Shown: positions 27,886 through 45,000 of the stretch, in pieces
Layout of the letters: each line of letters starts with the position of its first letter
Position numbering within the stretch: the first letter of the stretch is position 1
Source of the DNA: Streptomyces sp. NBC_01275
GTDB taxonomy: Bacteria > Actinomycetota > Actinomycetes > Streptomycetales > Streptomycetaceae
DNA: 64,000 nucleotides
NCBI RefSeq assembly: GCF_026340655.1
Contig: NZ_JAPEOZ010000001.1
Span: forward strand, 8,680,001-8,744,000
Direction: 5' to 3'
Notes under the pieces: model-generated
The model's database searches: none
The model's input: the letters and a program-made list of their open reading frames with translations, nothing else
Told to the model about the DNA's origin: nothing
Program-made: the position numbers and the translations under genes

Positions 27886-28663
27886 GCGGGCGCACCGACG
27901 CCAGGAGCCGCTCGCGCAGGTCGGTGGTCAACGTCCGCCGGGCCTCGCGCAGATAGAAGTGCCCGCCCGGGAAGGACCTCGCCTCGGCAGTCCCCCGGGT
28001 GTAGCGGCGCCACTCCTGTACGGCCGCCTCGGTGACGGCCGGGTCCTGGCGCCCGTGATACGCGACGACCGGAGTGTCCAGCGGCTCGGCCCCGGCATCG
28101 TGCCGGTAGGTCTCGATCAGCCGGTAGTCCGCCCGGACGGCGGGCATGACCATGGCGCGCAGTTCGTCGTCGGCCAGGACCTCGGTGTCGGTGCCGCCCT
28201 GGGCGAGGAGTTCGGCCGCCAGCTCGGCGTCCGACAGCAGGTGCCGCGAGCGCCTGCGGAGCCGGTGCGGCGGCACCATCGCGGAGACGAAGAGGTGCGA
28301 CAGCGCGATCCCGTGACGCGCCCGCAGCAGTCGCGCCGCCTCGTACCCGACTGCCGCGCCCATGCTGTGCCCGAACAGGGCCAGCGGCCGGTCCGCGAGC
28401 GGGACGAGGGCGGTGGCGACCGCTGCGGCCATCTCCGCCATGCCGGTGACCGGGAGCTCGTGGAAGCGGTCCTGGCGCCCCGGATAGCACACCGCGAGTA
28501 CGTCCACCTCGGGGGACATCAGCTCGGGCCAGTCGCGGAAGAACGTCGGCGCGCCGCCCGCGTGCGGCAGACAGACCAGGGTGGCCTCGGCCTCGGCCGG
28601 CTCGGCACCGTAGCGGCGCAACCAGGCGCCCGGGCGCTGCGGCGGGGCGGTGGGGACGTCCAT
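27824..28663 (-). CDS. Type II thioesterase
   Basis: 279 residues, alpha/beta hydrolase of the TEII group: LVCLPHAGGAPTFFRDW oxyanion region, the nucleophile in LFGHSMGAAVGYE (Ser about residue 99), an Asp in YHGRQDPAV and the catalytic His in FPGGHFYLRE. These proteins unload wrong or stalled groups from carrier domains. Because no integrated thioesterase exists in this assembly line, it might also take part in product release. It is the last gene of the minus-strand operon, one base after the flavin reductase stop. Confidence 0.9.
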   Translation of the reverse strand: MDVPTAPPQRPGAWLRRYGAEPAEAEATLVCLPHAGGAPTFFRDWPELMSPEVDVLAVCYPGRQDRFHELPVTGMAEMAAAVATALVPLADRPLALFGHSMGAAVGYEAARLLRARHGIALSHLFVSAMVPPHRLRRRSRHLLSDAELAAELLAQGGTDTEVLADDELRAMVMPAVRADYRLIETYRHDAGAEPLDTPVVAYHGRQDPAVTEAAVQEWRRYTRGTAEARSFPGGHFYLREARRTLTTDLRERLLASVRPLTRPTGAARGRAACTANAPR

Positions 28664-28664
28664 G

Positions 28665-29186
28665 TCACACCTCCGGCCGGGTCTGCCGACGGGCGAAGTG
28701 GATCAACGGCTCCGCGCCCTCGTCGGCCTCCGCGTGAACCACGTGGCCGATGAGCAGGGTGTGGTCCGCCACGGGCACGCACCGGGTGACGCGGCACACC
28801 GCACCGGCCACCGCTCCGCCGAGGAGGGGAACGCCGTACGAGGAGGTGTGGTCGACTCCGTCGAAGCGCCGGGCAGCCGGCGGCTCCGCGAAACGGGCGG
28901 CCAGCGAGCGGAGCCCGTAGGGCAGCACGCTCACCCCGAAGCGGCCCGTGGTCAGGATGTGCCGGAGCGTTCCGCTGCCCGAGGCGAGCGAGACGAGGAG
29001 GGTGGGCGGCCGGTCGGTCAGGGAGAGGACCGCGGTGGCGGTGCAGCCGACCGGGTGCGTGCCGTCGTAGGCGGACACCACGGTGACACTGCGGGCGAAG
29101 CGGGTCATCACAGCGCGGAACGTCTCCGGCGGGACCGTGTCGGGGCCGCCCGCGGGAGTGGCGGCCTCCTGGATGGTCGCTGTCAT
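28665..29186 (-). CDS. Flavin reductase (FMN, HpaC-like)
   Basis: 173 residues. FRAVMTRFARSVTVVSAYDG, PVGCTATAVLSLTDRPPTLL and FGVSVLPYGLRSLAARFAEP are the conserved flavin-binding strands of the flavin reductase-like family; the C-terminus has DHTLLIGHVVHAEADE. It reduces FMN with NAD(P)H and passes it to a monooxygenase. The only candidate partner in the window is the luciferase-like enzyme at the end of the other operon. A strong hairpin lies just upstream, so this gene and the thioesterase may be expressed separately from the NRPS genes. Confidence 0.88.
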   Translation of the reverse strand: MTATIQEAATPAGGPDTVPPETFRAVMTRFARSVTVVSAYDGTHPVGCTATAVLSLTDRPPTLLVSLASGSGTLRHILTTGRFGVSVLPYGLRSLAARFAEPPAARRFDGVDHTSSYGVPLLGGAVAGAVCRVTRCVPVADHTLLIGHVVHAEADEGAEPLIHFARRQTRPEV

Positions 29187-29237
29187 GTGTGAGGTTCTGC
29201 CTTTCTGGGCGTGGGTCTGTTCGGCTCCCGGCGCGCA

Positions 29238-29283
29238 CCGCCGTCCCGCCCGGCCGGGGGGCCGAGGCCGGGCGGGACGGCGG
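29238..29283 (-). terminator. 18-bp stem hairpin inside the minus-strand operon
   Basis: A perfect 18-bp GC-rich stem (29238-29255 with 29266-29283) with a ten-base loop in the 126-base gap between the SDR stop and the flavin reductase start. It can work as a terminator or attenuator that lowers expression of the two distal genes. It is the only sizeable gap in this operon between the NRPS genes and the thioesterase. Confidence 0.75.
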
Positions 29284-29312
29284 CCGTGAAGGGCGGCGGG
29301 GTGTCCTGTGGA

Positions 29313-30065
29313 TCAGGCCGGCACGGAGGCGCGTAACGCCGTGCCGAACTCGGCGGTGGTTGCGCCCGCCGTCTCACCGCCGTCGACGACCAGCTCCTGG
29401 CCGGTCAGGAAGGCGGCCTCGGGCGAGGCCAGATAGTGGAAGGCCGCCGCGATCTCCTCGGGGGAGGCATGCCGGCCGGCTGGGATCCGGGCGTTGACCT
29501 CGGCCAGCATGTCGTCGGTGTACTCGGCGAGCTGCATGGGCGTCAGGACCGCTCCGGGACTCACGCAGGCCACCCGGACGCGGGGGCTGAGTTCCAGGGC
29601 GAAGGTCTGCGTGAGGGCGATGATGCCCGCCTTGGTGGCGTTGTAGTCGGCGTAATGCGGGTAGCCGCGGCGGCCGTTGACGGACGCCGTGGCCAGCAGG
29701 ACCCCGCCGTCGCCGTCGGCCATGAGGCGGGCAGCGCTCCGCCACAGACCCAGTGTGCCGAGGAGGTTGACGTCGACCACCCGGCGTGCGGCCTGCTCGG
29801 TGATGTCGAGGACGCCGTGGCGGACACTGATGCCGGCGTTGGCGATGACGACGTCCAGGGAGTGGTCCCGGTGCACCCGGGCCAGGGCGTCGTCGACAGC
29901 CTGCCAGTCCGCGACGTCGCAGCGGATCCACGAGACGAGGCCGCCGGGCTCGTCCTGCGGTGCGGCGATGTCCAGACTGACCACACGGTCACCCGCTCGC
30001 GCGAAGCGTTCGACGGTGGCCCGGCCGATGCCGCTGGAGCCACCGGACACGACGATGGTGCGCAT
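29313..30065 (-). CDS. Short-chain dehydrogenase/reductase
   Basis: 250 residues, classical SDR: VVSGGSSGIGRATVERFARA for the dinucleotide, D at the end of strand 2 (SLDIAAP, suggesting NAD preference), IANAGIS, catalytic Ser in ATASVNG and YNATK with the Tyr/Lys pair, and VSPGAV. ATG at 30065 with GAAAGGA upstream. A likely task is reduction of a ketone; the 3-oxo group made by the KDD domain from the lysine branch is an attractive substrate and would give 5-amino-3-hydroxyhexanoate. This link is inference. It lies 106 bases after the hydroxylase gene. Confidence 0.88.
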   Translation of the reverse strand: MRTIVVSGGSSGIGRATVERFARAGDRVVSLDIAAPQDEPGGLVSWIRCDVADWQAVDDALARVHRDHSLDVVIANAGISVRHGVLDITEQAARRVVDVNLLGTLGLWRSAARLMADGDGGVLLATASVNGRRGYPHYADYNATKAGIIALTQTFALELSPRVRVACVSPGAVLTPMQLAEYTDDMLAEVNARIPAGRHASPEEIAAAFHYLASPEAAFLTGQELVVDGGETAGATTAEFGTALRASVPA

Positions 30066-30096
30066 GTCCTGCCGTCCTTTCGGTGAGGGGAACGAG

Positions 30097-30150
30097 GGGA
30101 GGTGGTGAGAGGAGTGGTGAGAGGAGTGGTGAGGGCAGTGGACTGGTGAG
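30097..30150. repeat. 12-bp tandem repeat between hydroxylase and SDR genes
   Basis: Three to four copies of a unit close to AGGAGTGGTGAG fill the middle of the gap between the hydroxylase stop and the SDR start. On the transcribed strand the run is C- and T-rich. No gene or stem-loop covers it. Confidence 0.7.
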
Positions 30151-30171
30151 GGGATCGAGCGTCGGGCTCGG

Positions 30172-31191
30172 TCAGAAGAGGACCCGCGGGTCGCCGGGCG
30201 AGGCGTGCGGGGTCGTCTTGCGCAGGTCACGGCTGACGATCATGCGCTTGAGCCAGCGGTCCGTCCCGTCGTGCGCCGCCCGGAAGGGCCTGCGGCCGTG
30301 CACGGCGACGTAGTTGTCCACCACCGCCAGGCTGCCCTGCTCCACGACCACGTCGAGCTGGACCCGCTCCAGCTCCTCCATCAGCTCGTCCAGGGCCTGC
30401 TGGGCGGCCTCGTCCTGGCCGGCGCACGTCATGAACGGGTAGTCGATCCGCAGGTACGGGCGCTCCCGGTCACCCGACAGGACCGGCACGGGCTCGGGGT
30501 CGGACTGCATCCGCAGCATGCCGGCCAGGGCCGGGTGGCCGGGGTGGCGCTCCTGGAGCTGGCGTACGTGCTCGTCGTCGGGGCGGATGAGGAAGCTCGG
30601 CGTGCGGAGCAGGTCCGCGGTCTCGTCACTGATCTTGACGTCGCGAACGGACGCCACGATGGTCGGCACCCGCTCGTGGTTGCGCATCCCGAAGAGGAGC
30701 AGGTAGTCGCAGCGGCCCGGGTGGAAGCCGTCCTCGGTGTGGAACTCCAGCAGGCACTCGCTGCCGTGGCCGCTCTGCCGCAGCTCGTCGCCGCGGATGG
30801 GCAGCAGGTTCTGTACGACCCGGCCCAACTGGAGGGTGGAGAAGGTGTAGGGGTCGCCGAGGGCCGTGCCCACCATGGCCAGGAACAGCTCCTGGTCGAG
30901 TGGCGGGCCGTCGGCCGGCACGTCCGCCCAGTGGGCCGGGGTGGGGCCGACGGCCCTGTCGTCGACCGGGAAACCGTGGATCACCAGCGCCGCGGCGGGT
31001 TCGGTGCGGCGGAAGTGCTCCAGGAAGGTGCGCAGTCCGGGCGGGAGGTGCGACGCCGCGTCCCAGTGACGGTCGTAGAAGGCGGGCTGTGCGGGGGTCG
31101 GGGAGGAGTCACGGAGGCGGGCGAGTGCCTCCTGGACCTGTTCCGTCTCAGCGGCGGACAGGACGTATTCGAGGGGAAGGCCGTGATACAT
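30172..31191 (-). CDS. VioC/clavaminate synthase-like 2-oxoglutarate hydroxylase
   Basis: 339 residues. The iron triad is visible: HTE in LLEFHTEDGFHPGRCDYLLL (about residues 151-153) and the distal His in NYVAVHGRRPF, with the 2-oxoglutarate-binding Arg in DRWLKRMIV. The H-x-E form and the LEFHTED block match VioC, OrfP and AspH-type enzymes, which hydroxylate the beta or gamma carbon of free arginine, capreomycidine precursors or asparagine. A basic amino acid substrate would fit the acidic pocket of the first A domain of the adjacent NRPS. Its start lies 44 bases inside the 3' end of the exporter gene. Confidence 0.85.
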   Translation of the reverse strand: MYHGLPLEYVLSAAETEQVQEALARLRDSSPTPAQPAFYDRHWDAASHLPPGLRTFLEHFRRTEPAAALVIHGFPVDDRAVGPTPAHWADVPADGPPLDQELFLAMVGTALGDPYTFSTLQLGRVVQNLLPIRGDELRQSGHGSECLLEFHTEDGFHPGRCDYLLLFGMRNHERVPTIVASVRDVKISDETADLLRTPSFLIRPDDEHVRQLQERHPGHPALAGMLRMQSDPEPVPVLSGDRERPYLRIDYPFMTCAGQDEAAQQALDELMEELERVQLDVVVEQGSLAVVDNYVAVHGRRPFRAAHDGTDRWLKRMIVSRDLRKTTPHASPGDPRVLF

Positions 31192-32521
31192 GCGGGGACC
31201 TGCCGGTTTCTGATGAGGAGAAGCACGACGGGGCTGACGGGGCTGACGGGGCTGACGGGGCTGACGGGGCTGACGGGGGTGACGAGGGTGAGGAGGATGA
31301 ACGGGGTGAGGAGGCCGAGACGGGTGGGCGTGTGGGGACGGGGATCAGGGAGGCGGCGGCGCAGAGCAGGCACAGGACGCCGCTGAACCGAAAGGCCTCG
31401 GCCGCACCGTCCTGGGCGAGCAGCGCGCCGCCCAGCGCCGTGCCCAGGCCACTGCCGAGGGCGTCGGCGGTGCCGAGGAAGCCGAAGGCCCTCGCCGTGC
31501 GGCCGGGGCCGGCGTCGCGCGCCACCTGCGCGGAGACGAGCGGCAGGGCGACGGCCAGGAGGACGCCCTCGGCGAGCGACAGGGCGACCGCCGCGGCCAC
31601 CGAGCCGACCAGTGGGTACAGACAGGCGCAGCAGCCGAGGGCCAGTGCCGCGCAGCGGATGAGGACGCGGCGGGACAGCCGGGGCAGGACGGCACCGGCC
31701 CGGGGGGAGAGGACGAGCGCGGGCAGCGCCAGGCAGGCCGCGGACCAGGCGATGAGCGCGTTCTGGGCGCCCAGGTCACGGAGGTACACGGCCCAGACCA
31801 CGGAGTAGCCGCCGTAGAGCGCGGTGATGCCGAACAGCAGCACCAGGGGCGGCCACAGCGTGCCCAGCAGCGGGGGCCGGGGGCCGGCCGCCGGCTCGGG
31901 CAGCGCCGGCGCCGGAAGCTTCTCCATCGCTGACCGCCCGGCCCCGGTGTGGCTCGCCGCGCGCTCGCGCCGGGCCGCCGTACCCGCCACCGCGGCCGCG
32001 GTGAGGGCGACGGCGGTGGCCGCCCACGCCGCCCACGTGGCGCCGCCGCGCAGGAGCACGGCTCCCGCGCCGAGCGGGCCCACCAGGGCGCCCAGCATCT
32101 GCGCGGCCGTCAGCCGGCCGTAGGCGCGCTCCAGCTGGTCCGGACCCGGCTCCCGACCGCCGGGAGCGTGCGCGGCCAGCGTGGCGCGCAGCCCCGTCGC
32201 GGTCAGCGCCGCCCCCGCCATCAGCAGGAAGTCGGCGGCGGCCAGGCTCCACCACGGGGTGAGCGTGGCGAACGCCAGACAGCCGACGCTCTGCACCCCC
32301 GTGCCCAGCAGGGTCATCCGGGTGGTGCGGCAGCGGTGCCCCCAGCGGCCCGCGGCGAGTTGGGCCAGCGCCCCGCCGGCCGCGGCCGCGGCCATCACCA
32401 GCCCGATCGTGCCCTTGGCGACTCCCCGGTCGAGAAGTATGAGCGTCTCCGCCGAGAACAGACCGAGCTGGCTCGCCCGGGCGAGGAAGGCGACGGCCGT
32501 GACCGGAAGGGGCGCGCTCAC
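31148..32521 (-). CDS. MFS exporter 2
   Basis: 457 residues with 11-12 membrane helices; [16 protein letters not shown] is the loop 2-3 motif and [19 protein letters not shown] a late helix. It belongs to the small drug-efflux MFS type. The GTG start overlaps the mbtH stop (GTGA). The C-terminal tail is not membrane: it ends in a long Ser/Pro/Ala repeat ([13 protein letters not shown]) encoded by the 9-base repeat at 31227-31285 and overlaps the hydroxylase start by 44 bases, so the tail may have grown by slippage after loss of an earlier stop codon. Confidence 0.85.
   Translation of the reverse strand: MSAPLPVTAVAFLARASQLGLFSAETLILLDRGVAKGTIGLVMAAAAAGGALAQLAAGRWGHRCRTTRMTLLGTGVQSVGCLAFATLTPWWSLAAADFLLMAGAALTATGLRATLAAHAPGGREPGPDQLERAYGRLTAAQMLGALVGPLGAGAVLLRGGATWAAWAATAVALTAAAVAGTAARRERAASHTGAGRSAMEKLPAPALPEPAAGPRPPLLGTLWPPLVLLFGITALYGGYSVVWAVYLRDLGAQNALIAWSAACLALPALVLSPRAGAVLPRLSRRVLIRCAALALGCCACLYPLVGSVAAAVALSLAEGVLLAVALPLVSAQVARDAGPGRTARAFGFLGTADALGSGLGTALGGALLAQDGAAEAFRFSGVLCLLCAAASLIPVPTRPPVSASSPRSSSSPSSPPSAPSAPSAPSAPSAPSCFSSSETGRSPHVSRPSPRIRPVRR
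31227..31285. repeat. 9-bp tandem repeat, about six copies, in the exporter tail
   Basis: Six nearly perfect copies of GGGGCTGAC (plus strand). Being a multiple of three it stays in frame and encodes the Ala-Pro-Ser repeats of the exporter's C-terminus. It lies immediately upstream of the hydroxylase start. Confidence 0.85.
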
Positions 32522-32745
32522 CGCGCCGGCGCGGCGTCGGCTGCCATCGCCCGGACCAGGCTCGCGGGACGGATGTCCGTCCAGTGCTCGCCGATGTAGT
32601 CCAGGCAGTCCTGGCGCGAGCCCTCCGGCCGGGCCACCGTCCAGCCCGCGGGCACCGCGGCGAACGAGGGCCACAGGGAGTGCTGGTTCTCGTCGTTGAC
32701 GAGGACGAGGAACGTGCCGTCCGGGTTGTCGAAGGGGCTGCTCAT
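32518..32745 (-). CDS. MbtH-like protein
   Basis: 75 residues with the family signature: [40 protein letters not shown] and [14 protein letters not shown], with the conserved Trp residues. MbtH proteins bind the N-terminal lobe of adenylation domains and are needed for their folding or activity. ATG at 32745 with an AGGAGG-type site upstream. It follows the second NRPS gene after a repeat-filled gap and precedes the exporter. It probably serves the A domains of both NRPS proteins and perhaps the free threonine A domain. Confidence 0.93.
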   Translation of the reverse strand: MSSPFDNPDGTFLVLVNDENQHSLWPSFAAVPAGWTVARPEGSRQDCLDYIGEHWTDIRPASLVRAMAADAAPAR

Positions 32746-32763
32746 GATGGGGTTCCTCCTGGG

Positions 32764-32830
32764 GTGTCGAGACGTGCGTGTCGAGACGAGACATGTGTGT
32801 CGAGACATGTGTGTCGAGACGTGGGTGTCG
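32764..32830. repeat. GTGTCGAGAC repeats between NRPS2 and mbtH
   Basis: Four full copies of GTGTCGAGAC begin at 32764, 32778, 32797 and 32811, with a partial fifth at 32825; three of the four spacings are 14 bases. The array fills the leader region of mbtH on the minus strand. It may bind a regulator or be slippage sequence. Confidence 0.75.
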
Positions 32831-32900
32831 TGAGGCGGGTGGTGCGATCTGGGTGGTGCGGGGAGGGCGGGCGCCGTACCGATGCCGGGTGACCGATGGG

Positions 32901-39076
<6,176 letters not shown>

Positions 39077-39080
<4 letters not shown>

Positions 39081-42000
39081 TGGGCGGACTCCCATTCGGC
39101 CACCAGTTCGGCCAGTTCGTCGTCGGGCAGGGCGATCGGGGGCAGGTCCGCTTCCCCGGCCCAGGCGGGGGGCTCCGGTCGGGGTTCCTGGGCGACCCCG
39201 GCGAGGGCGGCGGGCGTCCGGTGCGTGAAGACGTCCCGGGCGGTGAGGACCAGGCCCGCCCGCCGGGCCCGCGCGACCAGTCGGACCGAGAGGATGGAGT
39301 CGCCACCGAGGGTGAAGAAGCCGTCGTCGGGACCGACTCCGTCGAGCTCGAGGACCTCGCCGAAGAGGGCGCAGAGAAGTTCCTCACGGGGCGTGGCCGG
39401 GGCGCGTCCGGCCGTGTCGGCCGTGACGGCGGGGGCGGGGAGGGCACGTCGGTCGATCTTGCCGTTGCGGGTCAGCGGCAGGCCGGGCAGCGTCACGAAC
39501 GCGGCCGGCACCTGGTAGTCGGCCAGCAACGGGGCCAGATGGGCGCGCAGTTCGGCTGCGGTCGGTGCGTCTCCACCGGGCGGCGGCACCACATAGGCGG
39601 TCAGCCGCTTGACGCCGGGACTGTCCTCGCGCGCCACCACACAGCACTGGGTCACCGCGGGATGCCGGGCCAGGGCGGCCTCGATCTCACCCGGCTCCAC
39701 ACGGAATCCGCGGATCTTGATCTGGTGGTCCGCGCGGCCGAGGAAGACCAGTTCACCCTGGTCGTTCCAGCGAACCAGGTCGCCGGTGCGGTACATGCGC
39801 CCGCCCGGCGCCCCGAACGGGTCGGCGACGAAGCGCTCGGCGGTCGCCTCGGGGCGGTCCAGATAGCCGCGGGCCAGTCCGGCGCCGGCCAGGTGCAGTT
39901 CACCGGCCACGCCGGGCGGTACGGGCCGCAGCGCGCTGTCGAGGACGTAGGCGCGCATGCCGTCCAGCGGCCGCCCGATGGGCACCGTGGCCGGCACCTC
40001 GTCCCCGGGGCGGATGCGGTGGCGCGCGGCGAACACGGTGGTCTCCGTGGGGCCGTAGCCGTCGACGACGACCAGTGCCGGGTTGGCGGCCATGACCCCG
40101 CGGACGGCCTGGCCGGGGACGACGTCACCACCCGCCCACACCTCCCGCAGCCCGGCGAAGCTGCCCGGCGACTCCTCGGCCAGCAGCCGGAACAGCCCGG
40201 CCGTCAACCACAGTGCGGTGACGCCGTGCTCGGCGACGAGCCGCTCCAGGACCGGCCCGTCCATCTGGCCGGGCGGTGCGAGGACGATCCGTCCGCCGCC
40301 GAGCAGGGGCACCCACATCTCGTACGTCGCCGCGTCGAAGGCCTGGGTGGAGTGCTGGAGCACCGACCGGTGGGCCTCGGCGCCGAACGCGCTGTCCCCG
40401 GCCAGGTCCAGTACGGCCCGGTGGGTCACGCCGACGCCCTTGGGCTCACCGGTCGAACCCGAGGTGAACAGCACGTAGGCGAGCCGGTCCGCGCGGACCT
40501 CGGGGAGCGGGCCGACGGTGCCGGGTGCTGCCGGGGCCGGCTCGTCCACGACGAGGAGTCGCCCGGCGTCGAGGTCCCGCGCCGTCTTCCGTGAGGCGAG
40601 GTCGGTCAGCAGGATGCGGACCCCGGTGCGGCTGGTCATCGTGCGCAGCCGGTCGGCGGGGGAGCGGGCGTCGAGCGGCAGGTAGGCGCCGCCCGCCTTG
40701 AGGACGGCCAGCAGCGAGACGATCAGCTCCGGCGAGCGCTCCTGGAGGACGGCCACGCGCTCCTCGGGCCGCAGGCCGAGGGCGAGCAGCCGATGGGCCA
40801 ACGCGTCGGCCCGGGAGTCGAGTTCGGCATAGCTGAGGGTGCCGGCGGCACCGGTGACCGCGACGGTGTCGGGCGTGCGCGCCGCCTGCTCGGCGAACCG
40901 CCGGTGGATCGCGGTGTCCGACAGGGGTGCGACGGCTGCGTTCCATTCGCCCAGCACCTTGGAGCGCTCCGCGGGCGAGAGCAGGTCCACGACGGCGAGC
41001 GGGGCGTGCGGCGCGTCGGTGAACGCCTCCAGGAAGCGGGCCGTGCGCGCGACGACGGCCTGCGCGGTGGCGCGGTCGACCAGGTCGGGGCGGTACGCGA
41101 GCCGGAGGGACAGCTGCTCGCCCGGTTCGGCGATGAGCGTGAGGGGGTAGTGCGTGGCGCCGTAGCTGTCGGCGGTGCGCACGGTCAGCCCGGCCGACTC
41201 CCGGACGGCCTCGGTGCCACCCGAGTGGTTCTCGAAGACCGTGGACGTGTCGAAGAGCCGGTCCAGCCCGGTGTGCCGGCGCACGTCGGCGAGGCCCAGG
41301 TGGTGGTGCGCAGAGAGGGCGGACTGCTCGTCCTGGATACGGGCGAGCAGCCGCTCCAGCGGTTCGGCCGCGTCGAGCCGTACCCGTACCGGCACGGTGT
41401 TGATCAGCAGACCGGCCAGCCGGTCGACGCCGGGCAGCTCGGCCGGGCGCAGGGAGACGGTGGTGCCGAAGACGACGTCGTCGCGGCCGGTCAGCTGCGC
41501 GAGAGTGACCGCCCACGCGGCCTGCACGACGGTGTTGGGCGTGAGGGAGCGGGCGCGCGCCGTGGCGGTCAGCGCGGTGGTGCGTGCGGGGTCGAGGGTC
41601 ACCCGGACGTGTTCGGCGAGGACAGGTGCCCGGCTCTGGTCCGCGTCGGGCACCGCGAGCGTCGGCTCCTCGACGCCGTCCAGTGCCGAAGCCCACGCCT
41701 TCTCCGCCGTGTGCCCGTCCTGCGCGGCGAGCCACTCGGCGTAGTCGCGCAGGGCGAGTGCGGCCGGTGTGCGCGCGTGACCGCCCCCGTACGCGTCGAG
41801 GAGGTCGTCCAGGACCAGGCCGAGCGAGGCGCCGTCGAGGACGATGTGGTGGCCGGTGAGGACGAGGACGTGCCGGTCGGCGTCCAGACGGACCAGCAGG
41901 AACCGGACGAGGGGCGCGGAGGCCATGTCGAACGGGCGCGCGCGGTCGGCGGTCAGCTCGCGGCCGATCCGCTCCCGCTGGGCGTTTGGCGACAGCCCCG

Positions 42001-45000
42001 TCAGGTCCAGTTCGGTCCACGGCACGCTGTGCGCCCCGGTGATCACCTGGACGGCCCGGCCGGACACGGAGTGGGTGAAGGCCGCGCGCAGCGTTTCGTG
42101 CCGGGCCAGGAGTGCGTCGCAGGCGGTCCGCAGCCGGTCCCGGCGCAGCGGTCCGGACAGTTCGTACGCGGTCTGCGTGACGTAGGGGTCGATGCCGGCC
42201 GCTTCGCCGCCCGCACCCTCGTACTGGGCGTGGAAGAGCATGCCTTCCTGGAGCGGGGTGAGCGGCAGGACGGCGGTGTGTCCGGGATGGGAGGCGGCGA
42301 GGGCGGCGCGCTCGCCGTCGTCCAGGCCGACCAGCGGGCGGCGGGAGCGGACGGGCCGCTCCTCGCCCGGCTCAGGGCCGCGCGCCACCTCGGCGAGCGC
42401 GGCGACGGTCTTGTGCCGGAACACGTCCCGGGGGTCGATGACGACCGAGGCTTCACGGGCACGCGCGGTCAGCCGCACAGCCAGCGGGGAGTCGCCGCCG
42501 AGGGCGAAGAAACTGTCGTCGATGCCGACCCGGCGCACGTCGAGGAGTTCGGCGAACAGGGCGCACAGCGTCTTCTCGACGGGGGTGCGGGGCGCGCGAC
42601 TGTCGGCGGTGCCGGTGATCTCCGGGGCGGGCAGGGCGTCTCGGTCGAGTTTTCCGTTGTGGGTCAGGGGCAGGGCGTCCAGGGCGACGAAGCCGGCCGG
42701 GACCATGTACTCCGGCAGTGACGCGGCGAGGTGCTCGCGGAGCGCCCCGGAGTCCGGCAGGCCGACGCCGGGGGCAGGCACGACGTAGGCGACGAGTCTG
42801 CGTACCCCCGACCGGTCCTCGCGCACCACGACACCGCACTGGGCGACGGACGGATGGGTGGCCAGGACGGACTCGATCTCCCCGGGCTCGATGCGGAAGC
42901 CGCGCAGCTTCACCTGGGTGTCGGCCCGGCCCACGTAGACCAGGAGGCCGTCCGGGGCGCGGCGGACGAGGTCGCCCGTGCGGTACATACGCTCGCCGGG
43001 AGCGCCGAACGGATCGGCGACGAACCGTTCCGCGGTGAGCGCTCCCCGGCTCAGATAGCCGCGGGCCAGTCCGGCGCCGGACAGGAAGAGTTCTCCTACC
43101 GCCCCGTCCGCCACGGGGCGCAGGGCACTGTCCAGGACGCGGGCGCCCAGGTTGTCGACGGGGCGTCCGATGGCGGGGGCGGCCGCTGCGCGCAGGTCGC
43201 AGTACATCGAGTCGACCGTGCACTCCGTCGGTCCGTAGACGTTGCGGGCCGTCAGGCCCGGGGTGGCGCGCAGCTGGGCCCAGAGGTCGTCCGGGACGGC
43301 CTCTCCGCCGAGCACGAGCACGTGGGGGCGGTTCCCGCCCTCCAGCAGCCCGGCGGTCAGGAGCTGGCGCGCATGGGTGGGAGTGGTGTCCAGCAGGTCG
43401 ACGGCGTGCTGGTCGGCGTACCTGGCGAGCGCACCGGCGTCCCGGCGGACGGCGTCGTCGACGATGTGCAGTTCGTGCCCGGCGACGAGCCACAGCAGCG
43501 CCGTCCAGGAGGCGTCGAACACGAACGCGTTGGTCAGGGCCACCCGGAAGCGCGCGACGCCGGCCTCCGCCACGGTGGGCTCGATGAAGACGCGCCGGTG
43601 GTGCTCGTAGAGGTTGCTCAGGCTGCGGTGCTCGACGGCGACCCCCTTGGGCCGGCCGGTGGATCCGGAGGTGTGGATGACGTAGGCGAGGTGCCGGGGC
43701 AGCAGACGCCCGGTGCGGTCGCCGTCCGTGAGGCCGGTTTCGGGCAGTCCGGGCAGGCCGAGCCCGACGTCCTCGAGGAGCAGCACTCGGGCGCCGTCGT
43801 CCCTGGGCAGCGCGTCGGCCAGTGCGGCGGTCGTCAGGATCAGCGCCGGGTCGGTCTCGGCGAGGATCTGCCGGGTCCGCTCGGCCGGGTGCTCCGGGTC
43901 CAGCGGGACGTAGGCGGCACCGGCCTTGAGGACACCGAGCATGGCGACGACCGTGTCGGCGCTGCGCGGGAGGGCCAGGGCAACGCACTGCTCGGGTCCG
44001 ACGCCGAGGCCGGCCAGGAGGTGGGCCAGCTGGTTGGCGGACGCGTCGAGCTCGCGGAAGGTGAGCGTGCGGCCGGGGGAGACCAGGGCACGGGCGTCGG
44101 GGGTACGCCGTGCCTGGGAGGCGAACAAATCGGTGACGGTGGCGGGGGCGATCGGGCGGGGCGGCTCGCCGGCGCCGGACCGGGCCGCCTCGATCTCCGG
44201 GCCGGTCAGAGTGTCCAGACGGCCGAGGGGGAGACCGGGGTCCGCGGTGGCCATGGCGGTGAGGAAGGCGAGGAAGCGCTCCTGGATCCGGGCCAGTTCA
44301 TCCGCCTCGTAGAGCGCGGGGTTGGCGTCGAACGAGAACTGGAGCCCGTTGCCGTCGGAGCGTTCGTAGACGGCGATCGAGAGATCGCCGACCGGCCCGT
44401 TGGACATGTTGTGAACGGTGATGGGATTCCCGGCGAACGTGACGTCGAAATCGAAGGGCATGATGTTGACCATCGGGCCGAAGAGATGCCGTCCCTCGTC
44501 GAGCAGACGTAGATCACGACGCAGATCCCCGTATGGATAGCGCTGGTGGCGCAGCAGATTCCTGAGTTCCCCGGCGACATTGCGCAACACGTCCCCGACC
44601 GTCATCTCCGGGGAAAGGCTGATGCGCAGCGGGAGTTCGTTGGAGACCATTCCAGGAGTGTTCCGAGCCTCCGCTCCGTGGCGGGCGGAGACGGGAATTC
44701 CGACGGTGATGTCACGTATTCCGGTGACACGATGCAGGTGTGCGGCCACGGCCGCGACGACGACGGCCGACCAGGTCGTGCGGGAGGCACGGGCGGTGGC
44801 CCGGAGGCTGTCCAGGACATCGGGGGAGAGGCGCGTGATGCGGCGCAGGAAGGCGTCCGAGGGCGGGGCGGCGCGTCCGGAGCCGGCGAATGTGGCGATC
44901 TCGTCGGGACGGTCGGCGAACCGCTCGGTCCAGTACGCCCGGTCCTTGCCGTACTGCTCGGAGTGGCGGTAGGAGGTCTCACCGTCCAGCAGCGCGGTGT

